Below, piece by piece: positions 1 through 31,770 of a DNA stretch of 64,000 bases. Position 1 is the stretch's first letter. Each line of letters begins with the position of its first letter. This DNA comes from Silurus meridionalis (lineage: Eukaryota > Chordata > Actinopteri > Siluriformes > Siluridae): NCBI RefSeq assembly GCF_014805685.1, contig NC_060887.1, positions 16,522,463 through 16,586,462 on the forward strand, written 5' to 3'. Below the pieces are notes generated by a model. The model searched no databases and was not told the DNA's origin. It saw only the letters and a program-made list of their open reading frames with translations. Both the position numbers and the translations under genes were made by a program.

Positions 1-54
1 CTCGTCATTTAATCTACTACTGGTGTATCATTTCCTGGGTCTCACACACCACAG

Positions 55-218
55 ATGCAGAAGGCAACAAGAAGTACAATATAGTTAACGTGGATGAGAC
101 AGAGGGAGTCAGTGATGTAAACATGACTGAGAAGAGAGACATTTCTGATCATCATCATCATCTTTTCTCTGTTTGTGTTCTATATATGGTGGATGATCAG
201 TCTGGATACATTCATTAG
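55..218 (+). other. candidate terminal exon, unrecognised
   Basis: A pyrimidine/CA-rich stretch ends in AG at 53-54. From there one frame (first full codon at 57) stays open for 54 codons to a TAG at 216-218. The peptide begins AEGNKKYNIVNVDETEGVSD and later has four consecutive histidines. It has an acidic, tail-like composition and I recognise no domain. It could be the last exon of a gene lying to the left, or a chance open frame in transposon-rich DNA. No upstream exon is inside the window to test this. Confidence 0.2.
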
Positions 219-877
219 GTAACAAAATTTTAATTAGTTTTGTATTAATATATTAATTTTGACTGTCACAATTATGTGTTAAGGCAAATTCATTTTAACG
301 GCACTAATCTTTTTATAAAAGTATAAATGAATAAATATAAAATAGGCGAAATTAAAACCTTCAGAGCAACACACATTTATTCACAATGTCCTTTATTTAC
401 TCAGATAAAAAAAAAAACTCCACTGAAAAATTATTTTCGATAACTAAACGTGTTTTACTGATGCGCCAAGTTTTAAATCAGCACCAAAATTGGCCATAAT
501 GCACACAATGGTACCTCTGTGGTCGACAAACATGCCGGCGCAATTTTAGCCATTTTTTCCCTCATAACGCCAAAACTAATTTAAAAAAAACGAAACGATT
601 ACTGTCTTTTTGTTCATACAGATGAGAGCAATACATCATTTAAATCTTTGAAGAGCCTACTTTTATTTGTGTACACTCATAATAACACCAGAACGCTTAG
701 ATTTTGTAAAATAAAGAAAAACAGACGCTCCCTGCCGTCTCGGTAATCTCTCTTCACAGACATACATCAAACAGCCTGAATCTCAGTGAATATTGGCCTC
801 ACAGACAAAATAAATATATGAATAGAAAGCTCTAACGGTAGAGCTCAGATGGAAACCGTCTAGCTCAGGTGGTAAAT
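219..877. other. AT-rich flank without recognised gene
   Basis: AT-rich sequence with short A-runs. No exon with plausible splice sites and no recognised repeat was seen. A small palindromic stretch (CTCTAACGGTAGAG) lies near 831-844, just before the LINE begins. Confidence 0.5.
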
Positions 878-2985
878 AAGATAGTGATAGGGTGACGTAT
901 AAGAGTGGAGGAAGGTGCACACAGGTGGAGTATATTCTATGGAGACTGTAAGGTGTTGGCAGGGGACAGTGAAGCTAGACAGCATCGGATGGTGGTCTGT
1001 AGGATGGTTTTGGAGGTGAAGAAGAAAAGGAGGAGAGTGAAGACTAAAAGAAGAATTAGATGGTGGAAACTGAAGGAGGAAGACTGTAGTGTGAAGTTCA
1101 GGGAACAGGTCAGACAGGGGCTCGGTGGTGGTGAAGAAGTGCTGGATGATTGGGCAACTACTGCAGAAGTGATAAGGGAGACATCTAGAAAGGTACTTGG
1201 TGTGACATCTGGAAATAGAAAAAAAGACAAAGAGACGTGGTGGTGGAATGAGGAAGTGCAGGACAGTATAAGGAGAAAGAGGTTGGCAAACCAGAATTGG
1301 GATCGACAGTGTAATGAAAAAGTAGGCAGGAGTACAAGGAGATGCGGCAGCAGGTAAAGAGGGATGTGGCGAAAGACAAGGAAAAGTCATATGAGAAGCT
1401 GTATGATAAGTTGGACACTAAGGAAGGAGAAAAGGATTTATACTGATTGGCCAGGCAGAGGGACCAAGCTGGGAAGGATGTGCTGCAAGTTAGAGCAATA
1501 AAGGATGGAGAGGGAAATGTGTTGATTAGTGAGGAGAGTGTGTTGAGAAGGTGGAGGGAGTATTTTGAGCAGCTGATGACGAGGAAGATCAGAGAGAGAG
1601 AAGGTTGGATGATGTGGAGATGGTAAAGCAGCATGTGGATAGGATTGGTAAGGAGGAAGTGAGAGCAGCGATTAAGAGGATGAAGAGTGGAAAGTCGGTT
1701 GGACCATATGACATCCTGGTAGAAGCATGGAGACGTTTAGGAGAGATGGCAGTGAAGTTTTTAACAAGATTGTTTAAAAATATTCTGGAAGGTGAGAAGA
1801 TGCCTGAGGAATGGAGAAGGAGTGTGTGGTACCGATCTTTAAGAATAAGGGAGATGTGCAGACCTGCCGTAACTACAGGGGAATCAAGTTGATTAGTCAC
1901 ACCATGAGGTTATGGGAAAGAGTAGTGGAAGCCAGACTGAGAGAAGAGGTGAACATCTGTGAGTAACAATATGGTTTCATGACAAGGAAGAGCACTACAG
2001 ATGCATTATTTGCTTTGAGAATGTTGATGGAGAAGTTTAGAGAAGGTCAGAAGGAGTTGCATTGTGTATTTGTGGATTTAGAGAAAGCATATGACAGGAT
2101 GCAGAGAGAGGAGTTGTGGTATTGTATGAGGAAGTCAGGTGTGTCAGAGAAGTATGTGAGGGTGGTGCAGGACATGTATGAGGACAGTGTGACAGCAGTG
2201 AAGTGTGCAGTAGGAACGACAGACTGGTTCAGGGTGAAGGTTGGACTGCATCAAGGATCAGCTCTGAGCCCTTTCCTGTTTGCAGTGGTTGACATACGGT
2301 TGACGTACGAGGTCAGACAGGAGTCTCCATGGACTATGATGTTTGTGGATGATATTATTTGTGGTGAGAATAGTTAGCAGGTTGAGAAGAGCCTGAAGAG
2401 GTGGAGGTACGCGCTGGAGAGAAGGAGAATAAAAGTCAGTAGGAGTAAGACAGAGTACATGTGTGTGAATGAGAGGGAGGGCAGTAGAGTGGTGCGGTTG
2501 CAGGGAGAAGAGGTGGAGGAGTTCAGGTACATGCGGTCAACAGTGTAAAATAATGGAGAGTGAGTTAGAGATGTGAAGAAAAGAGCGTGGGCAGGGTGGA
2601 GTGGGTGGAGAAGAGTGACAGGAGTGATTTGTGATAGAGGAGTATCTGCAAGAGTGAAAGGGAAAGTTTATAGGACTGTGGTGAGACCTGCGATGTTGTA
2701 TGGTTTAGAGACAGTGGCATTGAGTAAAAGACAGGAGGTGGAGCTGGGGGTAGCAGAGCTGAAAATGTCGAGGTTTTCGTTGGGACTGACGACGATGGAC
2801 AGGATGAGAAATGAGTTTATTAGAGGGACAGCGCATGTAGGATGTTTTGGAGACAAGGTGAGGGAGGTGAGATTCAGATGGTTTTGGACATGTGCAGTTA
2901 GGTTATGTACAGGGGGTATGGAGACTGATCCGCTGTGGCGACCCCTAATGGGAGCAGCCGAAGGAAGAAGAAGAATCTGTACTTC
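878..2985 (+). mobile_element. RTE-type non-LTR retrotransposon (LINE), 5'-truncated and broken
   Basis: Four consecutive reading-frame pieces on the + strand translate to the second half of an RTE-clade LINE polyprotein. 905-1357 is the region after the endonuclease (motif WWNEEVQDSIRRKRLA). 1605-1892 is the start of the reverse transcriptase (KRMKSGKSVGPYD). 1979-2377 is the catalytic core with VFVDLEKAYDR, GLHQGSALSPFLF and the FVDD form of the YADD-type catalytic box. 2573-3094 holds the C-terminal part (VRPAMLYGLETVAL). Frameshifts and stops separate the pieces, so the copy is dead. The 5' half, including most of the endonuclease, is missing. About 200 bases are also missing just before the 3' tail, compared with the second fragment at 14.1-14.5 kb. 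The 3' end is the tail around 2930-2975 (CTGTGGCGACCCCTAATGGG) followed by GAA repeats, as expected of RTE elements. The clade call rests on recognised family motifs; I have not named a family. Confidence 0.9.
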
Positions 2986-3034
2986 TACTGAAGTTGAAGG
3001 ATGTGTGCACTTTTGCCTTCTCTGCTCAACACCG

Positions 3035-3225
3035 CTGTACACCTATATAAGGCAGCAGAGTGAAATTCCTTATTTGCATATCCCAGTAAATTAAGCAATG
3101 TCCAGCACCCCCGAAGCACAGTGGGTTAAGGCCCTTTCTCAAGGACCCAAAAGTGACAGCTTGGCGATACTGGGGCTTGAACACCAACATTCTCAGAGCC
3201 TTAACTATTAAGCTAGCAGGTCCTC
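3035..3225 (+). repeat. dispersed teleost repeat, family R2, copy 1
   Basis: This stretch contains the phrase AAGGCCCTTTCTCAAGGACC followed by a GGGGCTTGAAC block and a CAGAGCCTTAACTATTAAGC end. The same order of blocks recurs at 19400-19620 and, more diverged, at 43440-43615. I recognise it as a common fish interspersed repeat of uncertain class. It directly follows the RTE LINE. Confidence 0.6.
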
Positions 3226-3585
3226 TTCTCCACCTACACTTTACCGATACTGAACCACCATGACCCTGTCCTGCTAAAAGAGAAATTATTTGTTTTTGCT
3301 GGAGAAATTAACTCCATCCATACAGGGATACAGAAGTGAAGAAAATGCTGCATTAACCCAAGAATGTATATATGAAATGTATTACTCACTTAATGCATGA
3401 TAAATTGGCTTGTGTTTCCCCTGAAGACGCACAGCGCACATGACAGCGATTTTCCCTGGAGGCTGCATTCGAGCATCTATCAAGAACCAGGACCTTGCAA
3501 ATGTTGCCCATTGCTATGAAGAACACAAACAAATGCTTTTAAAGGAGGAAGTGAATCAGAATGAAAATGAGCTGGATAGCCAAGT

Positions 3586-3619
<34 letters not shown>

Positions 3620-4384
3620 ACACAAAATCAGTTTGTGAAGTGACGTTTCCATTACGCACATAAATATGACAAAAAGACACAAAAATAATACACAATAAGC
3701 GAAAGAAGGGTAAATATGTTATGTACAGCTATGTAAGGGGGAATGCAGCATACAGAAGGCAGGGCAGTATACAATAAGTAGATGAAATATAATAAGTATT
3801 GTTATAAATATAATAAATAGTTGAATAATTGGTCAGTATATCAAGTGTGCAGTTATCACACAATGCTGGACTCATTTGTTAAACAGTATGTACAGATAGT
3901 GATTTAGATCTACAGTAATATTATTGTCTCACATGCTTAGAGATCATTACTACATAACGGGGTATAACACAATTGTGAAAACACTATCAAATGATATCAC
4001 TGTGTAGTATAGAATAAAACAGTGACCACATCACAATATTAAGAAAATGCGCTTTACCTGGGCAGATCTGGAAAAACTAGACATGTCACCTATTCACGTT
4101 CACAGTGCACACACATGACCCCAGTGCTGTGTTACTGGTGTTTCAGTTTTTCTCATCCTGAACGACACCACCAAAAAACAAAGGTTCCCACCATTAAATA
4201 TTGCTAATCTCTGGATTATTTTAGGTACATAAATTAAATATGTATATATTTTATGTGTAGATATCTATCATAATGTCCAAATAAGATGATATTTATTATT
4301 TTCTTTTATTTTTTATGCAGACAACATTTTCTCCCCAGTTTTGAAGTGACACACTAACGTCACCGCTGAGTTAGTTAGAGCTGT
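3226..4384. other. AT-rich flank with a (CT)15 microsatellite and one unrecognised ORF
   Basis: A pure CT tract occupies 3589-3618. Just before it, 3440-3588 is an open frame (peptide start [20 protein letters not shown], later EEHKQMLLKEEVNQNENELD) that looks more protein-like than its surroundings and then runs into the CT repeat as Ser-Leu repeats. I cannot assign it. The remainder is AT-rich with no gene recognised. Confidence 0.45.
3589..3618 (+). repeat. (CT)15 microsatellite
   Basis: A pure CT dinucleotide tract of about 30 bases. Confidence 0.97.
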
Positions 4385-4500
4385 ATCCTAAAAAACTCCC
4401 AAACACGCTTTATAGTTTACTACGAAGTGCGTATAGACGCCTTGTAGTGCACTTGAATATAGGGGATAAGGCGCTATTTGGGATTAAGCCTACACCAGGG
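4385..4500. repeat. MITE-like dispersed repeat upstream of MTBP
   Basis: Two short blocks, ACTACGAAGTGCGTA and TAGTGCACTTGAATATAGGG, followed by GGCGCTATTTGGGATTAAG, match a layout common in fish interspersed repeats (short non-autonomous DNA elements). It ends about 90 bases before the MTBP ATG, so it may form part of the proximal promoter. The class is recognised from memory of fish genomes and cannot be confirmed here. Confidence 0.45.
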
Positions 4501-4592
4501 CTGTGGTAAAACGCGGGGAAATTTGGTTCTGACTGGTTCGGTTGGATCGAAATGTAGTGGATGTGTTTGTATGCATTTCAGGAGACAGAGTT
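4501..4592 (+). promoter_or_regulatory. MTBP immediate upstream region
   Basis: This stretch lies directly 5' of the MTBP start codon. It is not CpG-rich and shows no clear TATA box. AACGCGGGGAAATTT at about 4510 resembles an E2F-type site, which would suit a cell-cycle gene, but so short a match can arise by chance. ATGCATTTCAG at 4571-4581 resembles a 3' splice site, so the transcript could have an upstream non-coding exon. Confidence 0.3.
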
Positions 4593-26305
<21,713 letters not shown>

Positions 26306-26395
26306 TGTGCACATGACTGGTGTTTACACACAATGCGTTTACCCAAACTGTATATAAATTATATATTATAGTGTCTGAAGGATTTGTCTCTGTAT

Positions 26396-26401
26396 ATTAA
26401 A
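26396..26401 (+). promoter_or_regulatory. probable MTBP polyadenylation signal ATTAAA
   Basis: ATTAAA lies about 91 bases after the MTBP stop, followed by a T-rich stretch. It is the common variant of AATAAA. This would give a very short 3' UTR. Confidence 0.45.
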
Positions 26402-27240
26402 GTATTATATTTTACATCCCTGTTTCTTTGTCATACAATCAGTAATGTACTTCTGAAACTATATAGTCCTGTCCAGCTTTATTATTTTTATTTTTTTATT
26501 CTTGAAGGCTCAGATTAGATGCTGGACATCTAATTTTCACAACTAGTCCAATACCAGACGCATACATACACGCATACAGTGTGTACAGTGTATTAACTAG
26601 AGCATTAGAGCTCCTTTTTTCCAACCTATACACTTATTAAAACTATGCATAGTGCTGTAAAAAAAAATTCCATTTTCAGTACCAATTCTCTTGAACCCCA
26701 AAGGTAATTTTGGTTACTCATCAATTTCCACTCATTCAAAAAAAAAAAAAAAAAAAAAACCTGTGACAAATGGCATCCTACATTATTTCATAATGAGCAA
26801 CTAAAACGATGGAACTGATGATTACATTTGAGAAGTGTGCTGATGGCAGTACAACAGATTAGTTTTCTGCTACCACAAAACAGTGAAGAAGTTAAAAACA
26901 ATGTAAATCAAGTCACCAAGGGCTGGAAATTTCCATGATCAATGCCCAAATATTTTTTTTTATAGTAGTGGTTTCTTTTTGAATTTTAGAAAATTCTAAT
27001 AGGGAGTGTTGATCTTCTTTACCCTCAGCCTCATTTCAAGCAGCTCAGGCATTCATTTTAAAGCACCAGCCAACCTTGAAATTGGCAACACACAAGAGCA
27101 GTGTAATGAAAAGTAAAAACACTTTAGCTGCACTTCCACTTGATCTCCCTGTTGGTTTAGCTTGGACGAACTCATCTCTCTGGTTTAGTGTTCATCCCTC
27201 ACTTCACAAGACAGGTTAGCCAAAACACTTTGTGTATATA

Positions 27241-27242
<2 letters not shown>

Positions 27243-27292
<50 letters not shown>
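27243..27292 (+). repeat. (TG)25 microsatellite
   Basis: A pure TG tract between the MTBP and SNTB1 stops. If the SNTB1 3' UTR extends this far, it would appear there as a CA repeat. Confidence 0.97.
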
Positions 27293-27295
<3 letters not shown>

Positions 27296-29173
27296 ATGAG
27301 ATGTGTGTGTAATATATAATGATTTTACAACAGGTTGGATGCATCCTGGATGCAGTAAAGAGGAGGACTGTACCTTACTAAACACTGTTTAGTGCTTTGT
27401 GACGATTGTTGGGATTTAATAACTAGAGCTGCGTTTGATATTTTTTCACCGGCTTTATCCAGCAGATTTGGTGTTCACGAGTTATACTTAAGAAGTTGCA
27501 TGCATTCAGTTCATAGTCATCTTTTGCCCTAATGTACTGTAGGCCCAACTGCTGAAAACCAGCCTCTAATGGCCTTTCCAATCTTACAGCAAAGGTAATA
27601 TGCATCCTCTTGAAGCAATGCGCTTTTATCAGCTGCCCGTTGGCATCGCTTGTCCAGTGTGGGCTGAGAGGGCGCTTACTTTTGGCAGTTCTACAGCCTG
27701 CATTCCAGCCTCACAGAGGCGTATTGTTCTCTCCCCGGGTGCCCAATGGGCTGGTGGTAAATGGGGAGTTGTACAACGTGTTGGCAACTTCAACAGCTCT
27801 CAAAAACAGATTGCGAGATGAGCTTACAGGCTGTGGGAGCAGAAACTGTTGCTCTAGTTCAAGTGTTGGTTTATATACCAGCTGGCTTTCTTTTAAGACT
27901 GTTTCGAAAAATTCATTTTGTAATTTTGCATTTTGTAATTTATTCAGCGAGGGCCAGGGTAGTGTTCAATCTGCAACTCGTTTCTGATATTTAAATCAGA
28001 TTACAAAATGTGATGCCAGCTTCTGCTGAAATAACAACTATCATTGATTCTGAAGTATTTCTCATCTGAAACCTTGCTTTCTTTGGACCTGTGTATTTTC
28101 TAAAACCTCATACATTAAGTATGTGTGAGTGTAGACAGGCACTGTTCAGTTTTACTCAAATACAACAGGAAATTGAGTAAACTGATACTTCCTAAAGCAA
28201 TGCAAATAGAGACTCTTGTACCATTTCCACTCGGCCTTTTCTAACATCATAAGCAAGGGCCTGTTTTGTCTTCTTGTCGTGACAGTATACACAGTTTAAT
28301 CAGAGTCATCATACTAGAGCCTCAAAACCTGCTATTTAACTCAGAAGCTGCTTTGAGTTTGTCATCTGCATGCTAATGTACAATACTGGCTTTTAGAGTG
28401 AGCAGAGTTTGACTATAAAATAGCTTCAGTGAACATTCAGAACAGATAAAGCTGCCTGAAATTGACAGGAAAATTTCAGATAATTAACAGGACTGATGCA
28501 CTTTGTGATGTTTTAGTCACATTGGTTTTTCTGATCATGCAGAATGGTGAAATTGAAATCATTTTTTATGACACAGCAGGCAATCCCAGTCACTTCTGGC
28601 CAGTCTCACGAACCCAGTGGACTCTGTTGAAATGTTGCTGATGATTAATGCTCAGATTGTCCTTTGACTCAAATCCCCAGAGGCTCAAACCAAAAAGCAC
28701 CACGCACAGAAACGAGACGTTTTAACACTTCGAAACTTTATATATATTTATATATAGGAATTTACAGGGTTTAGAACAGGTCATTCTCTAATCAGAATTA
28801 GCTGCCAGAATCATAAGACAGATCTATTTCGACATTTCTCATACAGATAAGTCTCATTATCCGTTCTGTTAAGTGCTTAATACTGCTTAATCGGATGAAC
28901 TCTAAAGCAATATGTAATACATTGTGTACGACTGATCACAAGTTAGTGTTCATTCTGAGTTTGATCATTGTGTCTTAGCATAATCACTGTGTGTAAAACT
29001 GATTCTATTTCACTCTAAAATAGACAAGTCAGATCATAACTTTAAAAAACAAAACAAAAAAAGGATTTCTTTTTCTCAGTTCTCTTTTATCCTGGGCGTA
29101 CATTTAGAAATACCAACCCCTGCTTTGGGACTAACCGAGTCCTCGTTTGAGAGTTTCATTAAAGAAGTTCATT

Positions 29174-29266
29174 TCAGTTCACTAAACCCAGTCTGCTGAT
29201 CTTCGCTGAAAGGAAGGAGTGAAGAATGAAGACAATTGGCTTGGGACACGAGTGCAGGTCCAGTTG
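29174..29266 (-). CDS. sntb1: SNTB1 exon 7 (last coding exon)
   Basis: The acceptor on the - strand is TTTATTCACAG. It encodes [30 protein letters not shown] (residues 485-514) and the stop TGA at 29176-29174. This is the end of the syntrophin-unique region that contributes to dystrophin-family binding. Confidence 0.95.
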   Translation of the reverse strand, partial: QLDLHSCPKPIVFILHSFLSAKISRLGLVN

Positions 29267-31737
29267 CTGTGAATAAAACAAACAACAAGACGTTGACCTT
29301 CACAAGGAAGTTACTAATGAAACAACCATGTGGTAAATGACACAGACTTGACCCCAAATATTTTCTACAGAAGTAGGCAATATGTTTCTTTTACTCACAA
29401 TTTCACCCTCTTTGCCTCCGAAATCCAAATAAAGCATCCGCACCCCGTCATCTGAGGACATTCGGAGTTTCTCAAATGGGTAGCTAAATAGAGGATGACC
29501 GTGAGGAGGCTCTCCTTCAGGCAGCACGGAGAAGCCCAGCTCATAGTGAATGACCAGCCTGCAGTCCTGACCCTTATACATGCAGCCTGAAACAAGGAGA
29601 GAGACTTCATTAAAGACCTGAACACAAGGTGTGTTTTCCAAGTGGCTCATTATTAAGGAAAGATCACACAAGAGGTGCTGAGTGATGTGATCTCTTAGGG
29701 AAAATAGTGTGGGTTTAACATTTGCCATTACTACAGTTGCAAAACTACATGGACCGGACATTTTTTCGTTTTTATTGAAGACTTAGTTGAGGTTTTAACT
29801 TTTAAAATAAAGGGAGAAAAGTAAAGGAACATTTTCTGGTTTTGTTTCGACCTTGTCATTCTTTGGTAATAATTCTACAATATACTACAATAAGAACTTG
29901 GTAATTAACACTGTAATGCATTTAGGAAACTCCATGTTTGTTAAACACAAATGCTGAAGCTACCAAAAAACAACTCATGTCTGATGTCACAGAGTGAAAA
30001 GGCGAGATATATTGTGCATGGGCTATGCAATAATGCAACAACACTGAGTAACTGATCAGCTCTGGTAACCACGAGCCAATCCGTCTCATCATGTCTCATC
30101 ACTTTTCCCCTGCTTCAGTTGCCTCGTCTTTTTATCAAAAGTGTTAAAAGCTTAGAATGATCGATTTTATCGACTTCCTTTTGATTTGCGTTTAGGAATT
30201 CGGTTAGTTCTGAATATAAACACGGGGTTTAGACACAATAAAAGGGTCATGCAGCGAAGCAGCTTAGCCCCCGCTTTCACTATTTCAACCTCAACTAAGG
30301 AGGAAGATGCCTGATGAGCTAGATCACCAAACAAATTGAGTATACCAGACAGAAGGGTCAAACCACATGTATGCTAAATGAAAGCAAGTGGTGACACAGG
30401 CAATGTGCAAAAACGAGGGTTGATATTGACTCTGCGAGAGACATTATGGAACCTGAATCGGATGTACTTGTATTGATTAGACGTAAATGTGGTAAATGGG
30501 CCACTAATGGACACTAAACAATAAAGTAAGTGAATTACTATTAGATTAGCAGAGCCTGATGCTGAAATTACAAACTAGCGTTTTCCTGTGTTCTCGGGAA
30601 CTGATTAGAACAGTGGCGAATGGTAATAACATTTTATATTATCTAGAATAATAGTGTAACTAAGTTCATCTGTTTTAGTGTGTTCGATTGACTTCATATC
30701 GACAGTATTGTATAATTAATATATTTCTGTGTCTCACTACCAATCATCAACCGTGTTTTCAAGAAAAAAAAAAGACAAAGGTAATAGACCCAGTAATGCT
30801 TTGAGTCTGGACTGTAACACTATTCCAGAGATTAGGGGCAATGCAAGAGAAATATCTTCTGTTGGCTGAGCTGTGACTAATCCTCAGGACCAATAGTAGT
30901 GTCCAAAAAGTGTTGAGTTAAGGCAGTGAACAGCATCGGCTCAGGCTTACAGATTTTTGCGCGGATTTAATCAGCCTTAACCAGAGTCGGGCTCCTAATG
31001 AAATTAGACAATTCATTTGTGATGACAAGAAGCAAAAAAAAGGAATTGTGTCTCAAACGTCACGAGTCGTAACACAACAAAAGCGGTTAATTAATTAGTA
31101 GCCTGAATTCAACTCGCTTATTCAAAACGTTTAGCCTGCCAAGTCGAGGTCATGTTTCTCGTTGAGTCTGCGTTCCAGACAGCTTCCTTGTGTGGGACGT
31201 TTTGCTGTAAAGGGATTTAACATACGTTTAACCTACTGGTTTGACGGCCATCTTTATCAACAAGGTGCCAAGAACTTATTACTGGAGGCAGTCAGAATGC
31301 AATTTAAATCTCCTCTTGCCAAAATGCACCAAGTGTGAACCTATTTATATCCAGCACTGAAAGTATTAAATGTTACATCAAATCATATTGAAATTACTGT
31401 ATATTCCACTTTAATACACTGTGCTATTAAAGATACAGTGTACAGTTATGTGTAAAGAAGACAAATACCTAAAACTCACACCCTTTTGTGTAACTTCGAC
31501 CAATTGTGTGTGTACAGTCCTGTGACAATTCTACCTTTATATAAAGCTTAACATTCCTTCCTTAGCAGAGTGGATTCCTGAGATCATACCTAACATTAGT
31601 AGTAAAGCAGCAGATTACATATCACTATATAAAGCACTTTGAATTGATCGGCTAATTGTGATGCTTGTATAGCCCTTCAGCTAAAATCCTTTCAGCTATT
31701 GTTTTGGACTTTATAGTAGACTTAAAGGCAGAGAAAC

Positions 31738-31770
<33 letters not shown>

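Larger units (their letters stand above)
26306..29173. other. convergent 3' region between MTBP and SNTB1
   Basis: It holds the MTBP 3' end and presumably the SNTB1 3' UTR on the - strand. Three AATAAA hexamers on the - strand (reverse complements at 26478-26483, 26487-26492 and 26495-26500) mark a possible SNTB1 poly(A) site, which would give a UTR of about 2.7 kb. An A-run lies at about 26739-26759 and a (TG)25 tract at 27243-27292. I recognise no other gene. Confidence 0.5.

Noticed and set aside
860..1634. Long - strand open frames opposite the LINE (860-1390, 1185-1634)
   Set aside because: They are antisense shadows of the purine-rich RTE coding sequence, rich in Ser/Leu/Phe, with no domain.
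4341..4525. CHR (TTTGAA) and E2F-like elements as a cell-cycle promoter of MTBP
   Set aside because: The matches are six to nine bases long and expected by chance in a region of this length; I mention the E2F-like word only as a possibility.
3226..4592. A head-to-head MRPL13 first exon upstream of MTBP
   Set aside because: I looked on the - strand for the expected N-terminal coding sequence and did not recognise it; the region is filled with repeats.
27600..27994. Overlapping + strand open frames (up to 125 codons) between MTBP and SNTB1
   Set aside because: They lie in the probable SNTB1 3' UTR, in several frames at once, with no family resemblance.
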